A model generated the notes under the pieces. The model was not told the origin of the DNA. It ran no database searches and worked only from the letters and a program-made list of their open reading frames with translations. Below, piece by piece: positions 46,911 through 59,868 of a stretch of 64,000 bases of DNA. Numbering within the stretch: position 1 is the first letter of the stretch; the number at the start of each line of letters is the position of its first letter. A program made the translations under genes and the position numbers. The stretch lies in the NCBI RefSeq assembly GCF_017562075.2, contig NC_054082.1, positions 49,160,037 through 49,224,036 on the forward strand. The letters run 5' to 3'. The DNA comes from Anopheles merus. Taxonomy: Eukaryota; Arthropoda; Insecta; Diptera; Culicidae.

Positions 46911-47540
46911 AATGTTCAGCGTGACCCGTTCCATAGTGTAAACCCTGCCGACGGTTCGAGCCTCAACCTGTCCCCACCCTAGCTACTCTAGTCCTGCTTC
47001 CATCTTGACAGCACATTTTCGCCTCTCTCTCTTCCCCTCTGTCTGAAGCATTTCTCTTTTCTTTTTCCAAACACGTCATTCTCTATCTGATGCTTCATTT
47101 TTCCTGCTTAAGCACGCACCCTCTGCTTCATCTGTAGCTTTTTTCAATTTTCGCTTCATTCTTCACTCTTTGTATTCCATCTGTTGGCTGCTCATTTTAC
47201 GCTTTTGCACCAAGCTGGAATTTATGTTTCCCTCTTATCAAAAGCTTGCCTCCACACATTTTATTCCTCTGCTCTTTCCAGGCGTCTATTGGTAATTTGA
47301 TGATTAATGTATTTATTTGTTGATTTAATTATTTATTGAATTATCTATTTGTTCGTTTGTGTGGCATTGCAGCCCATAGTAAAGCGCCCATGATAAGTTT
47401 CCCACGCTCATGCTCATGATAGGAGAAGAGAAGAAAGCTAGCCATGCTGAAGGATACGGGTGACAGTGTCCTGCATCTGGTTAGCCCACGTAGATAGAAT
47501 AAAACAAAAAAAAAACTTAACACGGATGCGGTGAATAAAT
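46911..47540 (+). other. Osiris gene 3' UTR with ATTTA motifs and poly(A) signals
   Basis: A pyrimidine-rich start, then 47309-47340 with several ATTTA motifs (TATTTATTTG, TTATTTATTG). AATAAA occurs at 47498-47503 and 47534-47539. ATTTA clusters can destabilise mRNA in animals; here that is an inference. Confidence 0.5.
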
Positions 47541-47661
47541 CGTGTGAAAATACAACCAAACTCGATGGACGTTTTTATTTGCTGCTCCGGATTCTACCGT
47601 TCTGCTTTAGGCTTCTGCTTGCGATCCTTTTCCGCAACGGGTAGACCCATCGTAGTCGTAT

Positions 47662-47678
47662 CCCCCCCCCCCCCCCCC
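47662..47678. repeat. Poly-C run
   Basis: 17 consecutive C downstream of the Osiris gene. Confidence 0.9.
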
Positions 47679-48450
47679 GAGGATACGCAATATGGGCTCA
47701 TTTTTTATCGATTTTATATCCGACACTTAATACTCATCGAAGGACGAAGCGTCATCGACAGCCTGACTAAGGGCTTTTTTATCCAGCGTCCGTCAGCTCT
47801 TGTTAACATTTTGACGATCGTTTGCATTAAATTCTTTGACAGGCATGCACAAGGCTGTGTAGTTAACCAGTTACTTCGTTTCGAGAAATGCTCTAGTGTG
47901 GCTTTGTTGTAGAAACTCATATCTGTTATTTGATTTATATTTATTTTCCAATGAAGTTTAATGCTAGGGGAAAGTAGATAAAGACGGACAATGCAGCATC
48001 CAAACTGAATACCTTTGAGAACATTTTTTCTAAAGTTTTATTACATGAAAGAGTTTTCAGGATTATTAAGCAAAAATCTGGCCGGACACACTGCGGTAGG
48101 GAAATATGGACACTGGACACACGCTCCATGCTAATTGGGCACTTGATGAAACCCAATATCTTTCCTCGACTTGAACCACTTTAATCAACAAAAAGAAGCG
48201 GAATTGATATGGCATCGTTTAGGAATAGATGAGAGATTCTATGGGATTACAAAGATTAGAAAGTAAAATTTTGACATGGTGGAAAAAATAGCTTGATCTA
48301 TTAACCCCTCCTGCTTGAAGTCCCTCAAACTTGTTGGGGTCATGGACTTTCGACTGTTGTTCTATAAGCTGAAACAACGTCAGCTGTTAATGCCGGATAT
48401 TTAAATAATGCTTGACTTTCTGCATTCTACGAGGTGTTAGAAGTGGCGCT

Positions 48451-48642
48451 TTTTTTTTTCTTTTGGCTCAACAACCGTTGTCGGTCAAGGCCTGCCTGCA
48501 CCACTTGTGGGTTTGGCTTTCAGTGACTAATTGATTTCCCCTCATAGCAGGATAGTCAGTCCTACGTATGGCGGCACGGTCCATTTGGGGATTGAACCCA
48601 TGACGGGCATGTTGTTAAGTCGCACGAGTTGACGACTGTACA
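48451..48642 (-). mobile_element. SINE200-like SINE
   Basis: Same family. On the minus strand a B-box-like GGTTCAATCCCC precedes AATGGACCGTGCCG, and the element ends in a pyrimidine tract on the plus strand. The A-box end stops at the TACAGTCGTCAACTCGTGC region. Confidence 0.85.
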
Positions 48643-49313
48643 ATATCTAAATTCGCGGCTTAATGAGCCGTCGTTGGAAGAATATTTTTATGTACGTGCC
48701 AGGACGTGGAAAACAAAAGGATATGTTTAAATACTATAAACCTTTTCAATTTGAAACGTTCTCTTCAAGTGTCCATTTTACCCTACATGGTGTTCATCTT
48801 TGCCATATGAAGTATCCGGTTTAATCAAACATTAAAACTGTACGAAAAAATAAAGTTTTAATTCTTGAAAAAAAAACAACATAAAAATCGATGTAAACTG
48901 AAAAGTTTCAACACATTTTCTGATAAAACATGAGTGTAAGATAAGTTATGCACATTTTCATGGTCATTGAATTGATATACCTCTAGATTTTTACCATTTT
49001 CCTTAATGTGTCCGTCCTTAACTACCCTCCTCTAATTAATTAAAAGAAGCTTTTATCTTGATGTATCTTTATCTAATTTCGAATTGTTTAAAGCCTTTTT
49101 TTCTTATAGTTATACACGTTCAACCAAGTAGTACCGGAATAAAGCTAAATATACAGGAAGCAAAATCCCTTAGAACGAAATCTATCTATATACGATGTAA
49201 TGAAAATACGGTTGAAGGCGTAATAATGTGAATCTAAATAAAATAAAATAAAATAACAATTCATTATTATTATTGTTATTATTTGTTACTAAATTCACAT
49301 CTATTTACGTTTC

Positions 49314-49457
49314 GTCTTTGGCACAACAACCGTTGTCCGTCAGTGACTTATTGATTACCGATAGCAGCATAGTCAGTCTTATGTATGGCGACAAGGTATA
49401 TTCGGGGCTTAAACCGATGACAGGCATGTTTTTAAGTTGACTAATGCACCACGAGGG
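49314..49457 (-). mobile_element. SINE200-like SINE with internal deletion (left half of inverted pair)
   Basis: The copy lacks the segment between the GGTCAAGGCC and TCAGTGACTTATTG blocks and has a mutated B box (GGCTTAAACCGATG). It abuts another copy in the opposite direction. Confidence 0.8.
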
Positions 49458-49652
49458 GCCGGTCTGGTGGTACAGTCGTCAACTCGAACGACGTAACAAC
49501 ATGCCCGTCCCGAATAGACCGTGCCCCCATACGTAGGACTGACTATCCTGCCATGGTAACAATAAGTCACTGAATGCCAAGCTCACTTCACTACTGGGTA
49601 CAGGCAGGCCTTGACCGACAGCGGTTGTTGTGCCAAAGTAGAAGAAGAAGAA
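49458..49652 (+). mobile_element. SINE200-like SINE lacking the B box (right half of inverted pair)
   Basis: A plus-strand copy starting GGCCGGTCTGGTGGTACAG and ending in GAAGAAGAAGAA. The ATGGGTTCAAG stretch expected after CATGCCCGTC is absent, so the second internal promoter box is missing. Confidence 0.88.
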
Positions 49653-52079
49653 TTGATGAAAGTCTATAAACAAATTTATTTAACAAAAAAGTATATCCTT
49701 TCAAAACTGTAGTTTATTTAAAAACTATCATGATGAATGGCTTAAAGCAAAATATCAACCAAAATATAACCACAAAATAGTCCACTATGTTTTGAATTAA
49801 ATTACAGAATACTTAAAGTCTGCAGGTGTAGGCTAAAGAATTGAGTAAATGAATTAAATTAATTTAAGATATATTATATACATATGTTTTCCTTTTTTAA
49901 CTTGATTCCTTTTCAACTGACAATGCAGTCAGCGATGAAATGCTCAAAGAACCTTCAATTTGAGTTTGATTATTAATTCTTAATTAACTAGAAAATATTT
50001 TATGTTATTTTTTAGTCATTCAACGGTTCTTTTTCGAATGTCATTTTTAGTTGTGCAATATGTCAAGGATTTTCTGTGCAACACTTGATCATGGAACAAA
50101 GAACTTCCATGTTTTGAGGGAAATTAATAAAACATAGTAATTTTGAATGATTAAAAAAAGCATTACTATTACAATTATTAGCCAACAAAAACCTAAAAAC
50201 AACCTTTTCTGGTGCTTCCGCTAATCTACGTGAGAGGATAGTGTACTTATTATTCTAACTGAGATTGACGTAAGGTTCGTTTGTAAAGGACTGTGCTTCT
50301 AGGGTTGAATTTAGCTAACCCTTGTCAAATGATTGGTCAAATTGCGAACAAACCAGTTTGGGTCAAAAGGTTTACTGTCTAGCAATGGGTTGTTCGTCAA
50401 TATTCTGTTCTTAACGTCACATGACATTCGTACTACATCATCATTCCAACGGAATGGGATTTACTGGAAGGAACAGGCTAGGACAATCAGCCATCCACAA
50501 TATTTCATTTACCATCAAAATGGGCACATGTACGCAACATTTATGTAAAGGGCTCGTTGGAGCATCTACGACAACGACTATTTACTGTCACGCTTGTTTG
50601 CGTTGTTTTCTTTTCTATAGTAATTCAAGTGTTTACCTCATTTTCTGACATGTTCCATTTCAGCGCAACATAAACCGAATCAAAATAAAATAAAAACCCT
50701 CATCAGCTCATCCATTCTGCAAGCCCTGTTCAACGTTTTGCTCATTTTGGTTCCAAGGCAACACACAAAGGACAACTTTATCTTTTCGGTATCTTGTGTT
50801 CATTCGAAAATGTCTTGTGCCCTACAGATTGATAGGTTGGGTTGTCATCATTTCCGAAAACATGCACAACTCGCTGTTCAACTTAACCGAACATTGCCGC
50901 ATAACCGCCGGCGTGTATTATGTGCATGGAGGAAGTGGTATTATTTTAGGCCATGATACGAACCAGATGCGCACAAATACCATCTTGGTAGAACGCACAA
51001 GAACCCAGAGCGCCTGAAGGTTTTTGTAGTGTTTGTCTAGTCTGCTACAACTGCTGATTGATGCTAATCTTGCAGTACGCAAGAGGCCTATATTTATGCA
51101 GGGTGTTTTACTTACGCGCATACTGTACCGACAAGTGGCAATAGAGGCGTGTTTATGCCAGTGAGTTTAATGGAGGTTAGGAAGAATACGTCTCTACCTG
51201 TAATGCGTAAATTAAACGAAAGCAGTTTCTTGCTTTCTGTTGCAACTTACATCGGTTTAAGTTTGTTTCTCATCTTTTATCCTGTATGCTTCTTAGTACA
51301 AGTTAATCTGCAATGTATGATAATATTGCTTTAATACGCATTACTTGTTGCAACATCTTAGATAAAATGATTAGATATTTCTGGAAAGCTTTGCCATATA
51401 AATAACGGCACTGCATGGAAGCATAATACTGTGTTAAATAAATTAAAATATAATAATTCTCGTGGATGTTTTTTTTTAATATAATCACTTCGTTTAATCT
51501 ATTCCGTTTGAAATTATAACACAATTATTACCTCATTTTTCTTTTCATGTCAGCATAAGATATAATGTTTCTTAATGCAATGCAAAAAAAAGAAATCACT
51601 CCTGTTAGTACGTCTTCAACCCAACTTCCACAACGCCTTTTACGCATAACATTAATCCGTGGAGACTTTGCTCTCGGTTCCGCGAAATCACAAACCATTT
51701 GCCCCCTTTAACGAGGGGTCGTATTTCTTAAAGCTCATCTGGTGGCAGTGACAAAAGAGAGCGGTGGGGCAAACAGTCACGGAAAACACAAACTCTTGGG
51801 ACACCGAATGTACAAGGTCGTGATTAACGAACAGCCTTAGGACCGGTGCCGTGGCTCGGTGCCACCCTTTGGAAAAGCAATAAGCGTATGTGCTCACCCA
51901 ATGTATCTTACTCATCCAGCTGCTATCCGAGTTTGTGTTGTCTTGTCAACCCGTCAGCGGCTCGGTTCGGTGGGTAGCAGCTCCATGCCGTTTCCATTTG
52001 ACTCGCTGCACCACAGCATCGTTTCAGCGGTAGCGATCGCACTCGAACCGAGAGCATCAATCAGCTAGATCCTAAATCA

Positions 52080-53381
52080 GTTCACACACATCGTCGTCAC
52101 CGGCACACAGCTGCCCATATGGTGCCTTGAGGTGCAGGATATTGAATCACTCTGTCGTAGTGTGGGTGTAGGTTTGTGGTGCAATCGATTTCTGATGCGA
52201 CCGTCTGCGCATTGCGAAAGCGCAGCACAAAATAGACCATGTGTTCGGGTACGTTCGGGTCGGACCATGCGTGTTTTGATAGCTGGTGCTAGCCGGGAGG
52301 AATGCGAGTCGACAGTGTGTACTGCACTCCTACCGACGGTTCAGTTGTGAATTGTCCGCGGCTCAGTACGGATGTGTTTTAGCGCAAATAAGTGATACCC
52401 GGGGGTGTGTGAGTTTGTTGGTTCGATTCCAAGATACAGTGACAAACGGAAAACGGACGCAGCCAGTTTGAAGGAGTGAAGGACCAGGCTTCTCCATCGA
52501 TGCATGCTGGGAGCGATTTATGAAAAGCCTCTGCAAACCGGTGGAATATTGTGGTTTTTCTGTGTTTTGTGTGTGTTATGTGAAGGTTGTTCTGATGATT
52601 CGATTCAAGCACCACTTGACCAGCAACGTTTCAATGCTATCCGTCAAAGTGATTAATGTTAGCGAGTGAAAATGCCCACAATAAAGGCACCTAAGGTGAA
52701 TTCGATACGTGCACGTGTGGGTTTAGTTGTTTAGTGTAAAAGTGTGCAGAATGAAGCTTTGGGGTTTGCTACAAGTCGATCACACTTAATGTTAAAAAAG
52801 TTATAAAAGTGAAGACACAATAAGCGCTCATTAAGTGCGTATAAAAATCATGCTCACCTAACATGTAGCGTGCGAAAATGTGTGTTATTAATTTTCTTCT
52901 CCTACTCCGTACTGCCTATACAGCGGGTAGAACCGTCATATGGTATGCGGTAGAGCATACCGAACCGTTCCCTTGTGGTGCTATAATTTGAAAAGTTTTA
53001 TCATCCACCGACCACTTCGCATCCAACGGCGCCTGAGCGTTTCACGACTAGTAAAGTGTTTTTGTTTTCTTTGGCCTGCAAAGGAGGACAAATGCCGAAA
53101 ATTCTACCACAGCGTGTGACCACATGTGTCCACCAAAACAGGGGCTCAGTGTAACCATCAGCTAACCACGAGATGTAAAAGCAATATCAAACCGAGGGCA
53201 GAAAAACAAACGCGTAACAATTTGCTGGTGAAATTTATATTTTGTGCAGTGAACACCAGAACACAACGCGTTCATGCTTGCAATGATACGACAATTCCGG
53301 CCCGCACCATGTACTGCACGACACGGTTCAGTACCATCCAACGGAGGCATGCCCTGATGTGCGACTGGAACTGCTCGCTGG
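52080..53381 (+). promoter_or_regulatory. Possible promoter and untranslated leader exon
   Basis: GC-richer than its surroundings. Shows TCAGT initiator-like motifs (near 52339 and 52362) and AAGTGTAAAAGTG-type leader sequence, and ends in GCTCGCTG|GTAAGG, a good donor, at 53381-53382. No long conserved frame. If real, the next gene on the plus strand is the receptor at 61531. An inference only. Confidence 0.3.
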
Positions 53382-53500
53382 TAAGGGGAAACTTTTGACA
53401 CTTCTTTCGTGTTTCTTGTGTGCATACAGCAAACGCAATAATATCGGTATTATTAATGAACAAAACCACGATCAAAAGTGTATGGTTGCTCGTGTGCTTG

Positions 53501-53517
53501 TGTGTGTGTGTGTGTGT
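53501..53517. repeat. TG dinucleotide repeat
   Basis: About eight TG units just right of the leader-like region. Confidence 0.9.
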
Positions 53518-56500
53518 TTATGAATGAGTCGGCATTTGTTACCCAATGGCAGAGAAAAACATGCTAAATGATGCGTGGTGTGAAACGAAGGACTGAAATA
53601 TCTGGACGCGCTGGGGAGGGAAAATCACAAACACAGCGCCCGGGAAGGAAAGCGACCGGGTTCAAAGGCAGCAAGGAAAAAGTTTGGTTCCTAGCAGGGG
53701 ACCAAAATCCGACACGCTTCCCTGGGAACGTGAGTTGACAGTTTGTCGGCCTCTTTATGGGATGTTTGTTGTTTTCTGGTTATTGTCAAAAAAGCATCCT
53801 AAGCCTTCGGGCCACTTTCCAACCGGGAGGCCGCCAGTGGAGCTGGAAATTCACATTTATTACCACAAGCAGGGGGGTTTTTTTGGTTGGCTTTTACAAA
53901 CGGGAAAGTGAGTGGCTTTTTATGGTTTGTAGGGAATCGTGCCAATTTCGTCGGTTCACGATGGAAGCCATAAAGACGAAGCTAATTAGTGGTTGGGATT
54001 TTTCGCAATAAATAGTTTGCCATTCTGTTTAATGACTTCGGATGATGGATTTTGTTGAGCTGCAATAATTTATATTTTTGTGCGCTTTCGCTTTTTTTTT
54101 CATTTGAGCCGATTAGATCGCCGTTTTTGGTGATACAAGCGATGCTGTAACCAGATGCTTTTGTTAATTGAACAAGATGGCTATTTCTCTTCCAATTAAA
54201 CAAAAAAAAAAGGGAAGTCGCTGACTGTTTAGTTATTATTATTATTTTTTTCAAATAAATTTATACATAAATTAATGCAGGCAACTTAGCTTCGGTTGAT
54301 GATAGCGAGACTGGTTTCAAAAGAGGAATAAATGTAATCAAAACCTTAACAACAGTCATTACACCATTTATATTGCGTGAAATCGTAAACCACACCCGAG
54401 AACCACGCTCGCCTGTGAAATTTTGCGTGAAATATTTACGAGCCTTTCAATTTAAAGTATTAACAGATTTCTTCTATGCCTGCGTCGGAAAACGAATGCG
54501 TTTCGCATAATACGCATTTTTCGCTGTGCCGTTGAGAATGTTTGCGCGACTTGCTTAAAATTAGTATTTTGAATATATTCCAGCCATCCTCAACACAACT
54601 TTCTCAAGATGCTGTTTTTTTTTTAATCTCATTCCGCTATCCGCTTGTCCTGTGCCTTCGATATCAACAGTTTGATCAGGCACGGTTCGCTACAGACACA
54701 TGGGACCAAACCGGTGGCATCCGCTGGAATCATCCTCCCTGTGTCTTCTGGCACTCCTCGGCTACCGGCTCGGGACGAGGAAAGTTACGAAAGCCATAAA
54801 TTTCCTTGTCGAAACCGAGGCGAGATTGCTTTTTGTCACCGCAGCATTTGCTCCGTGACCCCGGCGACACTCGGCCGGATTCCCGAGCATTGTTTGGAAA
54901 AGATGGGAAGGTGGCGATCCAGCGGGAAGCTTTTTTCCATTCTTATCCGACAATATTACGGGTGTCGCTTGTCTGATTGTATTTACGAGAGCGTTTGAGC
55001 GCCTTGAAGTACTCTGTATATGCTGGGGCTAGTGAGGTGGTTTGGGGTGTGATATAATTTGTTAAATGCAGATTGATGATGAAACTCGGTAATGCTGATG
55101 TATCGTACGGGGATCGGACCAGCGCTGAGTAGGTTGGCGAGAGGTGGGAAGATTTTGTAAAGTTGGTAATGGAGGAAAATTTAATTAAGCGATTTGCGTC
55201 CCAGAGCTCCATTCGTGCGGGATGGATCGAACGGAAGTGCAGGCGAGCAAGGAAGCGAAGATAAAAGTTGGAGATGTTTTGTCTTCGGAAACTAGTGAAC
55301 TTCCGTACACTGTCATCTCGACATGCAAAAAGCACACCAGGATCATCTGGGAAGGGTAGCTCAGCATGATCGGTTGTAAGCAATGGTGACGTAAGCAATA
55401 CAGCACTAGCACTGCTTACATTTTGCCGATCATGTTTGAGAATGATGCAGCATGTAGCGTAAAATGTAGGTAAATTGAATTTTTTGTCAATTTTGTAGAT
55501 ATGATCGATTCCATGTTGGAAGACATGTAGAGGCACATTAAATATATACCGCATCATAGCTGATGAATAATTTATAATTGTTACGAAAAGGTATTTTAGC
55601 CATGGGAAATAGAAAGCTTGTACCAACATCATGTTACAGCAAAAGCCCTCAATGTCGGCAAAATTTAATGACACGAGCAAAGTTATGTGCTATTGTGGTT
55701 TTAATGCGCTCGATAGTAGAATATGTTGCACCAATACAAGCACAGGCACGGTGAGCTAGATAACAATAAGCAGTTTTTGCGTTTGTTACGTTCCTAGCTA
55801 CGTCGTTAATATTTCCAAGCCACATTTCGGAAAATATTCAAAGATAAAAAAAAATAAACATAACATCTGTGGCACCTTTTTTGGAAAATGAAAACCATGC
55901 AATCTGCTCATGAGTATAAAAAAGTTATTTTTGAATACCAAGTATCCTAAGTTTCGAGTCATAAATGGATTTTACAAAGGTCCACGCACTGGTTTGGCGC
56001 AATATTGTAAATTTGAGCAGTAAAATAAACGACCAATGTTTAATGTCTTCTACTATCAAAATGAACAATGTGGTCTTGTGAACAAAAAGGATTTTCATAG
56101 TTTTCTTTTTTAAAATGCGAGTACCAACCCAAGGATCTGCTTTGTGGTTGGAATTTAAAGCATATTTAAAGCTTCATATCTCTATTGCTTTATGCAAGGA
56201 TCAAACCACATCGTACCATTTCCAAGAAGTCAGTCAAACATGGTTGGAAATTTATGGGCAATCTGCAAGCTCTTTTTTAGCCCTTTTCCATATCTTTCGC
56301 TTTTCGCACAAACTATAACATACTGGCTATTGAAAATTCACATAAAACGGTACAGCCAGAAAAAAAAACGCACGTCAAAACGATGAACCAAACAAGAATA
56401 GTTTAAACCGTCCCTACCGCAGTGAGGAAATATAAGCCATAATCGTCTCCGACAGAGCATAATCGTTAAAAATGGCTTGTTCGATAACCAGGCTGCCAAT

Positions 56501-59500
56501 GACAGTTTACTGTTCGATGGTCCGCCTTCTCCGCACCATCATTCGCCTACGGGCAAATGTGTGTGGTCCATCAGGAGTAGCTCAACATGTATCGGTGGTG
56601 GTCTCCGGAATAGCGGCAAAACAAAATCCGAATGCACTCGGCGAAGGCACGCGTCGAGATCGGATGGTAAAATTTATATACCGGCAGCTGATTGAATTGT
56701 TATGGCGTGCGGTTATTCAACAAACTTTCCAGATTCGGAACGGGAACGTGGGGCGTACGGTTTTGTCTCTTTTTCTATCGTGTATCGTTTTTTCCGCTCT
56801 TCATGGTCGATGTTTAAATTTACGGCTTAATATGGTAGCATGTTTTCCAGCACGGCGCACCGATAAGCCTTTCCCAATATCAAACATGGAGCCAAGGGCG
56901 GGAAGAGTTTCGGTACAGTTTTATTTACGGCCCGGTCGATTTTCATACAGGCTTTATGGCAGGAACGAAATTTGTGTAATTTTGTAAGCTGTAAAAGTCA
57001 GCTCGTCGGTCAGGTTTGGTCGATTCGTGGCATGGCGACCGATGCGAAACATTACAGAAAGAAGCGCTGACTGTCAATGGTTTAACCGTTTTATTGCAAA
57101 CGTTCAGAGAACTTTTGCCACACAAAGTGTGGGCGAGTTTCATGGAGTCGAAATATTTGTGATACTAAATTGTTCGTCATTGTTGGACGGGTTCAAAGAG
57201 CTACCGTTTTTGAGGTAGACGGTTTCGAGCAATATTAGCCGGGAGGAAGTTTTATGTACAAAAAAACAAACCTCTAAAACAAACGTGGTTTACCGTTTGA
57301 TTGTTCAGCAAGAACAAAGCAGTAACAAAATCTTGGATATTTAGTTTTTTTTATGTTACAGTTGGTTTATCTCAATTAACGTTTGATATGTATGCTATTA
57401 AACAAATTTAAAGGTAAAAAACAAATTCATTTTTTTATCTACTGGGCAAATCTCTTCTCTCGCTGTTTTAAGAAAGGAATTTAGTGCTTTTTAATAGATT
57501 AAGAAAATATCTTCAATTTTGGGTTGATGCAATTTTACAAAAAAGTTTATTTGATTTGAATAAGTTTCAAAACAGCAAGAAAAATAGTGAATCAAACATT
57601 TCCTACACACATTTGTTGCTGCTAAACATTCAATTTTCATTTATTATTGAAGCATGTTGAAATATTAGGAAAAAAGAATATATGTCGTAACTGTGGAGCA
57701 CATTAATGTTAATATTCTAGGAATAACCTGCCTACAACATTTCTGCACAAGGTCATAAAATCTACGTAAATATCAACAATGTGCTATACGACGATACATC
57801 TTTGGTTGAATGGAAAACGCTTTATTGCTAATTTAAAGTATATTATTCTATTTCGTTGCGCAAGCATTTTACGTTACGCTTAGGCGAAACCCCATTTTCG
57901 CATTACTATTTTGAGTAGTACTTGCTGTATTTGTAGCCAAGCGTGATTAAATAATTTATACTTGCGATTAAGACTTAAATACATTAGCAGGCTTAACGTT
58001 TCATGTTAGCTCCAATTCAATCAAAATCCCATGTTGTTGATTCAATGTCTGTGTGATCCAACGTGTGACTACATTATTTCAAAGCATCACCAATGAAATG
58101 TCTCGTTTACTGAGGGATTCTGTCATTCTGCTTATCTGCAATCTGGTTGTTGACGTTTTAATTTTCGTTGAAAAATAGACAAAAGTTCTCAAGCACAATG
58201 TACTCTTGCAACAAAAAATAAAACCATTCATGTTTGTGACAGCATATACCATGGTGTTTTTTTTACATATCCAGACGAAAAAAGAACATTTTAATAAAAA
58301 GATCTCACGCACACCGGATCCTATCGGAACAGACGTACGTTAAAAACGAACGCACTAGTGTTCTTGTGACGAAGGATGGAAGGACAACATAAAGCAACGG
58401 TGAACCTTTTTGCTCTTTCTCGGTCTAGGACTCTTTTTTAGCTAACCACGAACGCAATGTGCGCTTGAGAACGGGCCATCGATGGTACGCATCGTTTAGT
58501 AGGATCGGAGCGAATATAAAACGCGACGACCATGTTGAAAGGTCCATAAAAATTGTACCCACACCTTATCGCAGGATTCCACTCAATCTGGCAGTCGGTT
58601 TTATGTGGTTGCGTCTTTCTCCTTTGTCCCATTAGCGCGTGCCAGGAGTACGGACTTCCGGTATATGCTAGTGCTCTCAGATCGATAGACGGGAAAGGCA
58701 GTGGATGAGCAGCATTCACCACATCATCGTAGCTCCCCGTGCCGGGATAATCGATTTCTAATCGAACGGCTCGTAAATTGCCGCTCGAATACTGATTATC
58801 TCAGCGAAATCACTACACAGTACATAACCGTTTTGTCTTCTTTTACGAGCGAATGCGAGAAGAAAGGAACAGTGAACGATCCAACTGGCGAACTGGTGAG
58901 CTGTAATAGCAATAGCCGGTGTAGTTAGTACTTCCTTTCAACAAGAAGCTGCAATCAGAAAATCAGATTTGCTGGGAATGTGTTTAGATTGATGGTGGAG
59001 AAAGCATGGCATGAGTATTTGCACAGTTGGTGCAAGGAGGTTTACTGCACTGTTTACACACAATAGCAAGATGAGAGTTTGCTCAGAAAGTAACGACGCA
59101 TTAGCATTACGAAGTAATAGTGATTTGAAAGATAAACATGTATTGAGAAGGTACAATTAATGTGCACCAAAGAGAGTTGATAAAGTCATTTTAATTACAT
59201 TCCAACAAAACAATGGACGAGACTGCTCCTAATTACTGTTTACCATTAGTAGTTAATTGTTATATTTAGACATTGGTATTTGCAATTTAAGTGTGCATTT
59301 CCTAAACAATTACGATGTCCTAAACAATAAATTTTAAATGTGATAAGAGTAGGAAAAATAGCTTTTTAATGCCTGGGGTAATGCTACGATTAATTTAAAA
59401 AGCAATTAGCATGTTTTCTTTTAACCTTACCGTTGTGACTTGCCTTAGGATTACAATTTAAAATTTATTGTATAAACATGAACTTGTGACAACAACGAAT

Positions 59501-59811
59501 TGTTGGAGATAAAAGCAGACTTAATAAACTTTAATTAAACAAAATAAACTTATTTACCTTTACAAAACTTTCAAAACAATAAGATATGCAGTGCTATAAA
59601 ACTTTAATTTTTAAATCAATGATGGAAAGGAATCCAAAAGGTTATTACTATAGAATATTATTAAAATCTCCATTTGACATTAAGTATAGCATGCCTGAGA
59701 GAAATACTCATTTAAGGTTTAACCAGCTAGTTTGAGCTTGATACATACCAAAAAGAGGTGATGTGGAAAATAAATCAAACAAGTTTGAATTTCGTTTCTC
59801 TATGCACAATT

Positions 59812-59868
59812 CTACTTCTTTGGCACAATGACTGTTGTCGGTCAAGGTCTAGGCCTAGGCCGAGGGCA
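59812..59868 (-). mobile_element. SINE200-like fragment
   Basis: Only the tail-proximal block is present (CTTCTTTGGCACAATGAC and GTTGTCGGTCAAGG), followed by an AGGCCTAGGCC duplication. The rest is missing. Confidence 0.6.

Noticed and set aside
52420..52433. GGTTCGATTCC, a perfect tRNA B box
   Set aside because: No A box at the right distance and no acceptor or anticodon stems can be drawn around it.
56472..56987. 171-codon plus frame starting MACSITRL
   Set aside because: Competes with the frame at 56455-56676, has no motif and a random look; listed only as part of that finding.
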